Source of the DNA: Pyricularia pennisetigena
Lineage: Eukaryota; Ascomycota; Sordariomycetes; Magnaporthales; Pyriculariaceae
Direction of reading: 5' to 3'
Length of the DNA stretch: 64,000 nucleotides
NCBI RefSeq assembly: GCF_004337985.1
Contig: NC_043742.1
Span: 4,140,176-4,204,175, forward strand
A model generated the notes under the pieces. That model did not search any database. It was not told the DNA's origin and saw only the letters and a program-made list of their open reading frames with translations. The position numbers and the translations under genes are program-made. Shown in pieces: positions 12,686 to 24,196 of this stretch (within the stretch, counting starts at the first letter, position 1; the number at the start of each line of letters is the position of its first letter).

Positions 12686-14212
12686 TCATATATAGAATAC
12701 GGCACCTAGAATGGCAGCAAAGGCAGCTGCAAAAGAACCTGCGTTGACAGCAGCACCACGACCGGGTATTCCCGTCTCTGACTGTGTCTGCGTGGCGGTG
12801 GGGTCGCGGCTAGGCGAGACAGAAGATGTGGTCGCTCCAGACACGATGGTAGATGTTGGCCCAGGAGTAGAGGAGCTGGTAATGGAGGTCTCTGTCTGGA
12901 TTGTAAATCGAACGGAGGAATCGCCATCAGAGGTGGTACTCGATGGGGAAGCTCCACTTATATCAGCTACCGACGTCTGAGTCTGGATCGAGAAGATGTC
13001 TGTCTGTTGGCCAGTGGCTCCCGGTGAAATGGCGCTGACCGAATTTGAGGAGGGTAGTTCCACGGCATCAGAAGCTTCTTGAGAAGCTGCCTTTGGCGAG
13101 AAGCCAGAAGAGCGTGCTGTATCAGCCGCCTTGTTACAGGAGAGGTCGTATAGCTGATTTCCACTTGAGTCGAGGATGCCAAAAGACGGATTCGGGGTGT
13201 TGGGGGCGGCATCCTGTAAAGTGTACCAATATACGTTCATGCTGCCAACAGTAGCGCAGCCGACCTGTTGCCAGTACGTCCTGGCGTTCTCGATGCTAGG
13301 TACGGCACTACCGCTCGTCTTTCCACTGACAGGGAAGCCAGTCTCGGTAATCCATACGGCTTTGCCGGCGGCAACATTCCTTGTCTGCTGGAGTGAGCTG
13401 TCGAAGAGCGCATTGTTCTTGTCGATGGAGTTGCCTTGAGGGGCGGTTGTCTCGAAATAAGGATACCCATCAAATCCGAGCCAGTCAACAGCGTTGATGA
13501 CGGCCTGATTTCTGCCCACATTGACCCACTCCGTCCAGGTGTCAACATGGCCAATCTGTACGTAGGATTGGTGTTAGTGAGCGTCAGTTACGTGTTTTGG
13601 GTAGGTGTCTACGTACTGGAACTCCGTCAAGAACAGTGCCTTTGATGACGGCGCGAGTCTGTGCGATATAATCGACGATAGTTCCGGGATCGGCACCGGG
13701 ATTCTCATTGTTGGCTTGGCCAGTCGGAGAATTCCGATACAGGTCCTCGGAGCCTACAGAGATTCCCACTACAACTCCTTTGAGTTGGTCACCATAAGTG
13801 CTGATAGATCTCCTCAATGCCTCCAGCTCGTTTGAAAATGCTGCAGCACCAGCCGACGCCCATAGGCCTAGTAGCAGCGACGTTTTTGTCTCGATGGCTG
13901 CAGGGATTGCAGATATGGGATCATTGGCTGTGCCAGCTTGGATGTTGGTGTACAAGCGAGCACTTGTCTAGTCGAATGTCAGAAGATATGATACGACCTT
14001 GGCGAGAAGGATTATCAAGGAATAGGAAACTTTACAAAGACTTGTGGGGCTCCAGATAAGCTGGCAGCAGTCCTGAACTCATGTGCGAAATCTGCTTGCG
14101 TTTTGGGAGCACCAGTTGTGAATGTGTTGCCATAGTTGAATCCAGTGTGATATTGTTGGCCTGTTGCTAGTTGTGCCGTGGTCAAAGCCACCAAAATCGA
14201 AAGGAAAATCAT
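12686..14212 (-). CDS. eglC: GPI-anchored GH17 endo-1,3-beta-glucanase, EglC-like
   Basis: Model: exons 14212-14036, 13967-13617 and 13555-12686 on the minus strand, 465 residues, all junctions in phase 0. A signal peptide (about 1-18, [18 protein letters not shown]) precedes a GH17 catalytic domain. The likely acid/base is Glu133 in [12 protein letters not shown] and the likely nucleophile is Glu247 in [19 protein letters not shown] is also conserved. After the domain (about residue 310) comes a Ser/Thr-rich linker. The C-terminus is hydrophobic after small residues (AAVNAGS), as in a GPI-attachment signal. The family cuts or remodels beta-1,3-glucan in the fungal wall at the plasma membrane. 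The strong match to Aspergillus EglC in exon 2 ([19 protein letters not shown]) supports the name. Enzyme activity is inferred from intact catalytic residues. Confidence 0.9.
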
Positions 14213-16372
14213 ACTCGAGGAAGATGACCCGGGCTACGTGTTGCGCTGCACAGTCGGTAGTCGGTAAGGCTTGGCAACATCCATGGGCCGTGGAAAAGAT
14301 GAAATTGGATTTTTTGAGGCAGAGAAGGTCGGATGAAGATATCAAAGGTCAACCAACTAAGGTAGGGATGGAAGTATACATAATTTTCTAGACTGTAGGG
14401 CACGCTGAAGGGGGGCTGCCAGGGACTGTCAGACGACTTGGATAAAAAGCCGAAAATAACAATGTGACGATAGACAGGAACATAGAAGAAAGCGAGGATT
14501 GAAATGCCCGAAAGCTCGTATTCATCAACTTTATGCTCAATGGCTCCAATCAACGATGCGTCGACCACCTAGGAACGAGACGCCAAGAACGGCAAAAAAG
14601 GCAAGCTAAACCCCTCCCCTTCCATTTTCGTCAGAATTAACAGCATGGAATGGAAGCCATGACGTTACCGTTCGTTGCCAATGCCTGAAAGGCTGCATGC
14701 AAGGGATGCCCATCCTGGACTAAAGCGGCAGGTGCCGCCGGCCGGAGGACTTGCAACCTGCTTTGCTGCCCTGCTGCCCATTGAAGTCAAGGACAATCAT
14801 CAACCAACGGATCAACCCTTGTTGCCATCAATAACCCCCACCTTCTCATGGCTTTGCGATAGAGCTAGCTAGGGACCATGCAAGCCATGCTTTTGGCGAA
14901 ACAATGCCAATGATACAGAGTTCGATCCGTCCACAAATGATGAAAGACACTAAGGCTTTGTTAATCGCAAATACAGCGCGCAAAGGGGAGCGGAACATCC
15001 GATCGCTCTTTAGAATGATAGACAGACAATTCTTGGTAGATGGCAGACTAACTGTATTTGGCATTTGCACAATGTTATCCCGATACGCTCCGGTAGAGCG
15101 GGGAGCGGATGAACATATTCTCTGTGTTTCCTTTTGAGATGAAACTATCTGGGTTTAGCTTGACTTTACAATGAGGGGTTCGAGATATCAGTGGATATCA
15201 ACAGAGGCATGCTGCACTGGGAACCCCACTATAGTTGCACATCAAGTGTCGTTGTTGATGGCTGGCATGGCAACGAGCGAGCAAAACATGTTTCATGAGC
15301 CATGAGCAGTCCACTTGCGAGCGATCAAGAACCACTTTCACATTCCTATAAACCCAACCTGCCTAGGTAAGTATGCATCAATGAAGATCGGAGCCTCAGT
15401 TGGGCAATCAACGTGTATTGCAGAATCGCAGGTGACATGTGTCTTTAGCAGATAGGCACCGACATGTCTTTGTCTTGGATGCAAAGCACCCAGGGTTCCA
15501 TCGGTGGCCCTTGCCTCACCTATACCATCTATCTACCGGTGTCTGTTAAAGTCGCTGCCGTTATCAGGTCAGATCAATGACTCGATGCGTACCACGTACT
15601 TTTTTTGCTTTTCTCCTTTTCCCAAAGAAATCTCTTTTAGTCGGATTCACATTTCAAACACAAACCTGCCAACATCACTTGGTCTTAGAGACAACCAAGC
15701 CAAGACGCTCATTTCATTCGAATAGCATTGACTGCATACAGCGGCCAGGCATCTGAAGAAGCCCGTACCAGGCAGCGGAAGTCGTGATTGTGAATCATCC
15801 CGAGGGTATGACGTCCAACATGCAAACAAGGCTAGCTGAATGGCTTTGGTGAGCTTTGACAAGCTTGTGAGAGCCTTCCGGATGTGAAAACAAGGATTTT
15901 TTTTTTTTTTTAGGCGACATCTTGTCGGCAATGCGCTCTCTAGCCATGACTGATTACACTACATCAATACCAACAGCCGTTAGGCCACGTGCACCGTCAG
16001 TACAGTTAGCAACCGAGAGCAACATTCTTTGCTCACTCTACCGCTCTGGCTCTATGCTATCATGGTTGGCCAAAAGGCCATCCTGGATTATTTTCGACGA
16101 TATTTCTCAAGCTCTGTTCTTTCCTATCGAGAATGGAAAATGCTAGGCATAGAGTACGCAAAGACTGGAATTCTAAAAGGTTCACAACTACAGTAAAATC
16201 GATCTGTTATAATATCTTTTAACAACAGCTTGCNNNNNNNNNNNNNNNNNNAAGATTCCTGTGAACGTAACTATGGAAGAGTTTCCCCTCCTCCTTACTA
16301 TACGAAAATGTTTCCGAGTCTTGACTTCCATGCAAAACCAAAATGATGGTACTTTGAAGTTTCTATCAAGGT
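14213..16372. other. 2.2-kb intergenic region with assembly gap
   Basis: This is the divergent spacer between the glucanase gene and the ABC transporter. No gene with recognisable features was found. It includes a run of 15 T at 15897-15911 and the N gap at 16234-16251, only about 120 nt upstream of the transporter start. A missed upstream exon or promoter element of the transporter could be hidden by the gap. Confidence 0.5.
16234..16251. other. assembly gap (18 N)
   Basis: A run of 18 undetermined bases lies just upstream of the ABC transporter. The true gap length cannot be known from the sequence. Confidence 0.99.
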
Positions 16373-19300
16373 ATGTCTGGAAAACTAGATAGACATCAAA
16401 AGCTTGGAAAAGGCACTGATAATTCTGATTCTGCTCGAATTAGCGGAAGAGGAATTCCATGGATTGCCAATGTTGCAGAATTATCCTCCAGCGCTCCTGT
16501 TCAGCTGGGCCTGGCGGGTCTAGGCATTCTGTCCCTGCTGATGACACTCGGGGCTGAGCGCTCGACTGAAGTCTCCAAAGAAACATATCAAACTTTGAAC
16601 AGCGCCGATGGCAGGAGATCTCACCTGAAAGCAAATTTCCTGGATTTAGTTTCCCTCATCGCTCGTCTAATGGCGTTCTGGCTCGTATTCCTTAACGGGT
16701 ACGAGAACAGCGTAATGGATTATGGAATACCTAGCATCCTTATCGTATGTCTCTGTGGAGCAGGACAGCTTCTGAGCAGTGATAAGCCGCGGCATCGAAA
16801 AATATATCTGACCCACGGAGTCGGGCTATTGTGCGGACTTCTGGTACTCCTAGCTGCTCAAGAGCTACTTCCTCGCCTCGACAACACCTCTGGCCATAAA
16901 AAGAATCGTGTATTGGATTTCGCAATGTTATCTCTCACAGCAGCTTTGCTGACAGCTGCGCTGTCGCCACTTGAGCGGCCTCTCCCAGTGGCGCTGCTCC
17001 GGCTTTCGGAAATTGGTATGGAAGAAGAGGACAGCACATCACCGAGTATACAAGAATCAGCGTCCTGGCTGAACGGCTTCTTCTGGTATGGTTGGCTGTA
17101 TGGGTTAGTCCACAAAGCTTGGCACAAGGACGGTTGTATCGAATTGGAAGACCTGCCAATGCTTTCCAGAACAGATCGCCCTGTTTTGCTTCTCGAGGAG
17201 ATCCGAAATGCAAGGTTCTCAAGCCCGCTGCCCTGGTATGTGAGGCCAAGCTGGTTCTCCAACGGATTTGGCTTTCTTCCATTCCTCTCCCACAGATACT
17301 GGCCGTCGCTCTTCTGGTTCCCTTCTCCTGGCCCGGAGTTGTTGCAGGCGACTATGCCCAGGAGAACAACTGCGTGGACTACCGTCGCCTTTCTCTTGCC
17401 TCAGCTGACTCGGATGATGCTGTGGACCTCACTCGCTGCCGTCTTCGCACTCCTCTCGCCGTTTGCGATGAAGCATTTGCTTTCATCTCTCGAAAGTGAT
17501 GAGCAGCCAAGCCTTAATCCCTGGATCTAGGTTATCCTGGGCGGGTTGGGATACTTCACGCGAGCAGTTTTCATTCAGCAGTACTACGCCAATTCTACTC
17601 AGCTTTGTGTACGTCTCAAGTCTTCAATGACACAGGAGCTCTATCACACAGCCATGGAAAGCTTGGAAATCGATAATTGTATCGTTGCCGCTTTGCTCGA
17701 GAGTGCAGGTAACAAGGCGAAGACCAAGAAGAAATCAAAAGGGGCTAAAGCGACAGCTGCTGGGAGACTGGTAAACCTCATGTCCTCAGACATTGATGAA
17801 GTTTACAAAGCGAGGGACTTTGTTATTACCACCTTCAACTTTCCGCTATGCATTATGCTCGCAACTTGGATGCTCTGGGATCTACTTGGTTGGCGAGCTA
17901 TCCCCGGACTTATTGTTGTTATTGTTGGTCTTCGTTTGGCAAAGCTCGCCGCGGCGCGGGTAGCCAGTGCCAAGAAGGCTGTCAAGAAAGCCCAAGATCG
18001 TCGGGTGTCGCTTCTGCACGAATACACTAGTTCGGTTCAGTACCTGAAGCAGCTTGCTTGGGAAGACTTGGCTGCAGTGTCTATTGGGAAGGTCCGCGCA
18101 GAAGAGTTGGCGCACCTCTGGAGTTACAACCTTTGGTACGCCATCTCGAGTCAAATTGTTGAGGCCATACCCGTTTCCATGGTTCTGGCAATGTTTGTTC
18201 CCTTTGCATGGGGAAACCACCCATTATCGGCATCTATGGCCTTCACAACAGTATCGCTCTGCAGTTCGCTTCGTGCGGGCCTTGCTACCGTCAACACTAC
18301 GATTCGAAAGTACGAATCCGCCTTGATCTCACTCAAAAGGCTAGACAAATATTTCAAAAGTGCGACGCCATTGAAAATATACCCTACGGGTAGCCTGAGC
18401 ATCCGCAACGCATCATTCTATAGAAGCCGCAGTGACACCATGCTGGCACTCAAAAATATCAATCTAGACGTCCACGATTTAGTCGAAGGGCAACTCAATG
18501 CTCTCACGGGTAAGAGTGGAAGTGGGAAAACGATGCTCCTTAGATCAATTCTCGGTGAGACTCTGATGGATGGCAGAGATGCCTCGATGACGCGGCCTAG
18601 GGACATTGTCTACGCATCTCAGACACCATGGTTGATAAACCAGAGCATCAAGCTAAACATCATTCTCGGAAAAGATTTCGATGAGCAGAGATACAATAGG
18701 GTTATTCAGGCGTGCTCGCTCGATCGTGACCTTATATTATTGCCCCATGGCGATGAGTCTGCGGTAGGACCCAATGGCTCAAGTTTATCAGGTAAGGCGT
18801 TACTGATACGGCGCCACTTGAGCACATGAAAAGCAGCATCATGGATACATGGCGAAATGAATTCATAGCTAACTTTCCGTACAATAAACAGGTGGCCAAC
18901 GGAGCCGCATCGCCTTAGCTCGAACTCTTTATGCAGCTGACACAGCATCTCTTGTCTTGCTTGATGATGTATTTGCGGCTCTCGACACCCGCACGACAGC
19001 CAAAGTGTGGCAAGAATGCTTCTGTGGAGAAGAGTCTCTGCTGAATAACAAGACAGTTCTTCTTGTGACTCAGCTGGCTTCGATCAAGGAGCAAGCTGCA
19101 GCCGTGGTGAAGATGCGAAATGGTGAAATTGTAAGAATTTACCATCCTGCTCAAATATCTCCGAGACATGATCTCGGGGCCGTTGCAACGTTCAATGACA
19201 GTATCACCGTTAATCCCGCGACCCAAAAGCCAAGGGAAGCTTTCACCCACAGTACCAGACCGACTGGCCTCTTGGCGTTGAGCAAGTACCAGATGAGCGA

Positions 19301-21891
19301 GGATGTGAACAAAGGTGCTGCCAAAGGCCAAAGGGAACAGGCGCTAAGTATGAAATTCTACAAGCAGTCGATATGACTTTTTCATGTTTTGATATTTAAG
19401 GACGGTATCACCGTACTAACAATTTTTCACATTAGTCCTCGCTATATGGCAGTACCTACAAAGGTTTGGCGGTTCTTGGTACTGGGTCGTTTGCGGTTTC
19501 GTGACAATAGCGGCTAGCCTTGCACCACTTCTACCGCCATGGGCTCTGTCAAAGTGGGCTCAAAGCTCGGATACAGATCACGGCGAATATTTCTCGGGCC
19601 CCAAAGGTCATCTGGTTATGTTCTTTGGACTTTCCCTTATTGAGGCTGGCCTCACCATGGGAATGCACATCATGTTTGCCCGCGGTGCCTGGCAGGCGGC
19701 CAACCGGCTCAACACCGAGGCAGTCCTGGCAATCATGGACGCATCCCCAAAGTGGCACTCGCAAGAGTTACCTGGAAGCATCGTCACATGCCTCACCAAG
19801 GACCTGGATTCGCTCGACACTGACCTCGGGCGGAGCCTGCTGAACGTCATCCGGCTGGTGCTGCAGACCATCTCGCGCATCGTGGTTACGGCGTCAATCA
19901 TAACTGATTTTATCTGGCCAGCTCTGATCTGCTGCGTCCTCGCCACCGTCGTCGGCCGCGCTTACAGCAAGACTACAAGGCCCGTCAAGAACCTCGTTCA
20001 AGCAGCACGAAGCCCCGTGTTCACTCTGTACTCAGAGACTCTCGGCGGTCTGGCAATCCTCCGAGCTGCGAGAGACGCTGGACCAACTGCCATGAGAATC
20101 GTGTTTGGGAAAATGTTGGCGCACAAGCTCCTGGTCTACTCACGAGCCCTGGCCACGCAACTCAACCTTGGTCGATGGCTAGCCATTCATGTCGAGGCCC
20201 TAACCATGCTGCTCTCCGTGGCTGCCGGGGCCATGGCACTCTTGAGGAAGGACTCTCTATTGAGCAATGGTACGCCAGCGGCAAGTTTGGCTTTGTCAAT
20301 ACACCACACCCTTGCTCTAGGGGATGTCAGCCTCAAGTTGATAAAGGCGTGGAGTGATCTCGATATGGAGATAAATGCCGTAAGTGAATACCTAGCTTGA
20401 TATTCCCGAGGTATCATCGCACCTGCTAACTGAAGCCCCCGCGACCGCCAACAGCTTACTCGTATTCTGCATCTTGCCGAAGCCGAGCCAGAAGATATAG
20501 ACGACGGTGAGCACATAAGGTATAACATGGGGGATGAGGTCTGGCCGAGGTTGGGAAGCATACGGTTCACAAATGTGACGGCCAAGTATGACCAAAGCAA
20601 CAAAATGGTTCTCAAAGACGTGACTCTAGAGATCAAGCCAGGCGAACGGGTCGCTATAGTCGGCCGCACGGGAGCGGGAAAGTCAAGCATTATCCAGACT
20701 CTTCTCCGCCGCACACAGATTGTATCAGGCAGCGTCGAGGTAGACGGAGTCGACATCAGGGCTGTGTCGCGTAAAAGGTTGCGTGGAAATGTTGCGTACA
20801 TCGCCCAAGATGCTGTACTCTTCAACGGCTCGATTCGTGACAACCTTACACTTGGCGAGAACATTGATGACCAGTTACTCTACAAGACACTCAAAGACTG
20901 TGCCAAAGCGGCTGGCTGGGATGTTGACGCGCTCAGCGATACAGACACGCCCAGCCAGGACGATAATATAGTGGATATTGTACATCACCCCTCTGGTGAA
21001 GAGGCGTCGGAGCATAGCCCACTGCTACCGCGGCATCGTGCAGGTGCTGCAACGTATTCAGTGACCGGCCGGCCACGGGGAGCTTACAGCAAGGTAGCCA
21101 ATGTCGCGGCCAAACTTTACAGCTGGGTATTCAATTTGGATATCGAAAGCCCGCCCAGAGATATCAATTTTGCAGGCCTCCGGAACCCTCGTATGGAAGC
21201 TATAATCGATAATCAGAACGAAGACCACACTGCCACTGAAACCGAGGAAACGGGATCCGCTATTGCCTGCCTCGACGACGGGATGCTGGTCAACAGTCGA
21301 GACACCATTTTGCGCCTTTCTACGCAGGTCGGGGCGGGGGGACAGAACTTCTCCCATGGCGAGCGGCAGGTCCTCTCGCTCGCCCGGGCTCTGGTGCGTG
21401 GCCGGGCGAACAACGGAAGAGCGGGAAAGGTGTTCCTCATGGACGAAGCCACGTCTTCCATGGATCCGAAAATGGACAGGGCAATCCAAAAGGTCATCCG
21501 GCGCGAGGTCGGCCTGCCGCCCGAAGCTGGCTGTGGCGGCAACAGCAGCAGCAACAGCGACATGGACGACGGCAGCAGGAGTTTATCGGCGCAGAGTCGT
21601 GCCGCCCAGCCAAGGCCGAGCAGTCAGACGACCTATGAGCAGGACGCTGCTACGAAGGGCCGTACCCTCATCACCATCGCGCACAGGCTGCAGACCATCC
21701 GGGACTACGACAAGATTGTCGTGATGGACGATGGGAAGATCGTCCAGGTGGGCTGCTGGGACGCACTGGTCAGGGATGCCAACGGCCTGTTTGCAAAGAT
21801 GGTAGAGGCCACAGGCGAAGACGATCACGTGGTGACAGATGGTCAACCAGGGCCTTCGGTTGCCAGAGAGTCAAATCCCAGCGGCCCGTGA
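16373..21891 (+). CDS. ABCC-type full ABC transporter interrupted by one in-frame TAG
   Basis: Model: exons 16373-18791, 18892-19347, 19436-20379 and 20455-21891. The frame spans 1752 codons but codon 386 (17528-17530) is TAG. It falls in PWI*VILGG, where relatives commonly have Trp, and coding resumes in the same frame. Order: an N-terminal hydrophobic region (1-385), TMD1, NBD1, TMD2, NBD2. NBD1 has Walker A GKSGSGKT (about 712), signature LSGGQ (restored across intron 1) and Walker B LVLLDD. Its H-loop position reads VTQ, with Gln where His is usual. NBD2 has Walker A GRTGAGKSS (about 1343), signature FSHGERQ (about 1572), Walker B VFLMDE and H-loop IAHRL. About 220 residues separate Walker A from the signature, far more than normal, with a Ser/Asp-rich insert. 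The family exports conjugates or drugs, often at vacuole or plasma membrane; the substrate is unknown. This may be a pseudogene, a sequencing error or an unrecognised intron. Confidence 0.8.
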
Positions 21892-22517
21892 TGTAGAAAA
21901 GACGGTCGCGAAGGTTGCAGAACGTGGTCTTTGGCAAGCTGTAGGAGCTATGCAGTGAAATAAGTGAAATGCAAGGAAAGCTCGCCTCAGCGTACACACC
22001 CACCGGTGTCATGAAATTCAAAGCCAGCGTACAAGCCTTGTAATTTACACTATTAAATGAAGCATTTGCTGATATTACTCATCGTGGATTTGCAAATTAC
22101 TGTTTCCTTCTTTGGGGCTCTGTTTCCTAATAGGCCGCAACCATTCTCTCATTACGGACCAAGAAGTTTAANNNNNNNNNNNNNNNNNNNNNNNNNNNNN
22201 NNNNNNNNNCCAGGTTCTTGGGTGGCTTCGAATGCGTCCTTTTGTAAAAATGATGCACTGGATGCTCTATATGCAGACCGAAACAAAACATCGAGATTGA
22301 AATCAAAGCATGACATGACAAGATACTCTTGGCATTTTCTGGCCACGCACTGTCTCCATTTTCGGCGCAAAGTGTCTATGAGTAAAAACAAGGAATACAT
22401 ATCGTACACGGCTCAGTCCGCCGGCATGTCAAATCGTATCGGCCACCCCCTTCTCACTTGTTAAAAGTCCCAGCTCGGATCAGCCATCCGACCTACAATG
22501 ATAGGGCTTTGGTGTGG
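21892..22517. other. convergent spacer with assembly gap
   Basis: This lies between the ABC transporter and the Yip1-family gene, which converge. It should hold both 3' UTRs. The N gap at 22172-22209 sits in the middle. No gene was seen. Confidence 0.5.
22172..22209. other. assembly gap (38 N)
   Basis: A run of 38 undetermined bases in the spacer downstream of the ABC transporter. Confidence 0.99.
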
Positions 22518-23712
22518 CTATGACGGGTAGCTGATGAAGCAGAGACATCCCAGTCCCAGGTAAAAGACGAACAATGGATAGACAGCAAGGCCGACCCTGT
22601 TTTTGACGACGCCACTGCCGCCGAGGATGCTGACGCCAGCAGCCATTGCCCAGCCGATGAGTACCAGATAGACAGGAATTCGGGCGATCCAGTAGAGGTT
22701 GAATGCTGACAGGAGGGAGGCGATGACGAGCGGGAACAGCGTGTAGCCGATGATGCATACGCTTTGTGCAAATGAGCTGTGGTTTTTTGTTACATGCGTT
22801 TGGTTAGTCACAATACTTCTACCATTCCGAGGTGAGCCGGAGGGGCGAATGCCAGCGTCCCAATGAGGCAAGCAACAAAAAGACACAGAATTACTCACAT
22901 ATTGCCTCCCAAGAGTTTGATCTGCAGCGTAACGACAGCCTCCCCGATCCAGACCATGGCAAACACGCCACTGAACACGAGGTCCTTTTGACTCGCGCTG
23001 GCGTTGAAGCTCAACAACAAACTGAGGAGCAGACAAAAGATCAATGGACCCCAGAGGTCCCAGTCCCTCAGCCCGGGGGTCATGTTGCTCTGGTTGAGCA
23101 GGTTCTCGGGGTCCATGACGCGGCCCGCCAGGCCGGCCAGCTCCTCGCGGGTGCCCGAGATGCCGGCAGAACGCATGTTGGCGTAGGCGCCGCGGATGCC
23201 CTCGGAGGACTCGAACATGGTGCCACCAAAGAGGTAGCGGGGGTACAGTACCTCGCGCATCTTGCTCCAGACCGCGAGCAAGTCCCGGCGCAGCGTGTCC
23301 CACACGGACTCGTCGATGGTGTTTTGAGCAGCCGCCCGGTCCTCGCCGCCGATGCGGGATGTGAGGTAGTTTTCGTTGAGCGGGCGCCGCGAGCTCGAGG
23401 ATGACGACGTCGCCGCCGCCCCGCCGCCTGTTGTGCTGCTGCCGATGTTGCCGGTCAGCGGCGCGCGGGAAGATGTGGCTTGGTTGTTGAGCGGATCGTC
23501 GAAATCATTCAGGTCCGCTGTGGAAAGGATAGCAAATGAAATGCGTCAGCATTGGCTCATCGGAACAGCCGTGTAGATCAGGGCAGGAACCGGCTAGAAG
23601 AATGATTTCTTCTAATCAATATATCCTTACCATCATCAGGATCTATGAGATCATCGTCGTCCTCGTCAATGCTCGCTGCCGGAGGGTATGGCTTATTGGC
23701 AGATGGGGCCAT
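22518..23712 (-). CDS. YIP4: Yip1-family Golgi membrane protein (YIPF6/Yip4-like)
   Basis: Model: exons 23712-23631, 23517-22899 and 22776-22518 on the minus strand, 319 residues. The N-terminal half is acidic, Ser-rich and cytosolic. A conserved block follows (VWDTLRRDLLAVWSKMREVL, then DLWGPLIFCLLLSLLLSF). The C-terminal half contains about five hydrophobic segments, including IIGYTLFPLVIASLL and the closing VGLAVYPLFVFYLG stretch. This arrangement is typical of Yip1-domain proteins, which bind Rab GTPases in Golgi and ER membranes; the DLWGPLIF and GYTLFPL motifs point to the YIPF6/Yip4 branch. The donors are GTAAGG and GTGAGT, and the exon joins restore the conserved GGN-ISFAQSVC run. The symbol is given by similarity to the yeast branch only. 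Confidence 0.85.
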
Positions 23713-24196
23713 GGTTCAAGTTCCGCCGTGGGCTGTTACAGCTCACTCCGATCGATCGAAATTCGATTCAGATGCAAGGAAATGGGTGGATGGTTGGTAT
23801 TGTATTCCCAATCTGACTGGCTGACAGCAAAAGGGCGATTGAAGTCGTGCTTGGTGATGATGCCTTGGCCTAATACAAGTCCCTACGGTACATTTGGCTT
23901 ATCTGGGGCAGTAAATCCACTTCGACACGTGGAGCGTGACGCAGCTGGAATGGAAACGAACTCTGAACTACAGTAGAGTGGGTTTGGCGGCACTTGTCGG
24001 GGGTGGTCCAAGCTTCTAGGATGGGTCAAGCTAATTGAGGCCCAGGGTTAGGGTCCACCTTGTATATTACTGACTTTGGTAGGTATCTTGGCTCTCATCC
24101 TTTGCAAGCCCTCTTCAAGTGTGATCATAAAAGATAATTACGCTATATATTGCTGGATGTTTACACAATACAATTCCATCCCAGCAGATAGAACTC

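Noticed and set aside
17092..17499. Alternative frame in the ABC transporter suggesting a frameshift or intron around 17236-17295
   Set aside because: The original frame holds the expected TM1 sequence (LWTSLAAVFALLSPFAMKHLL), and splicing GTATGT to CACAG creates a TGA at the junction.
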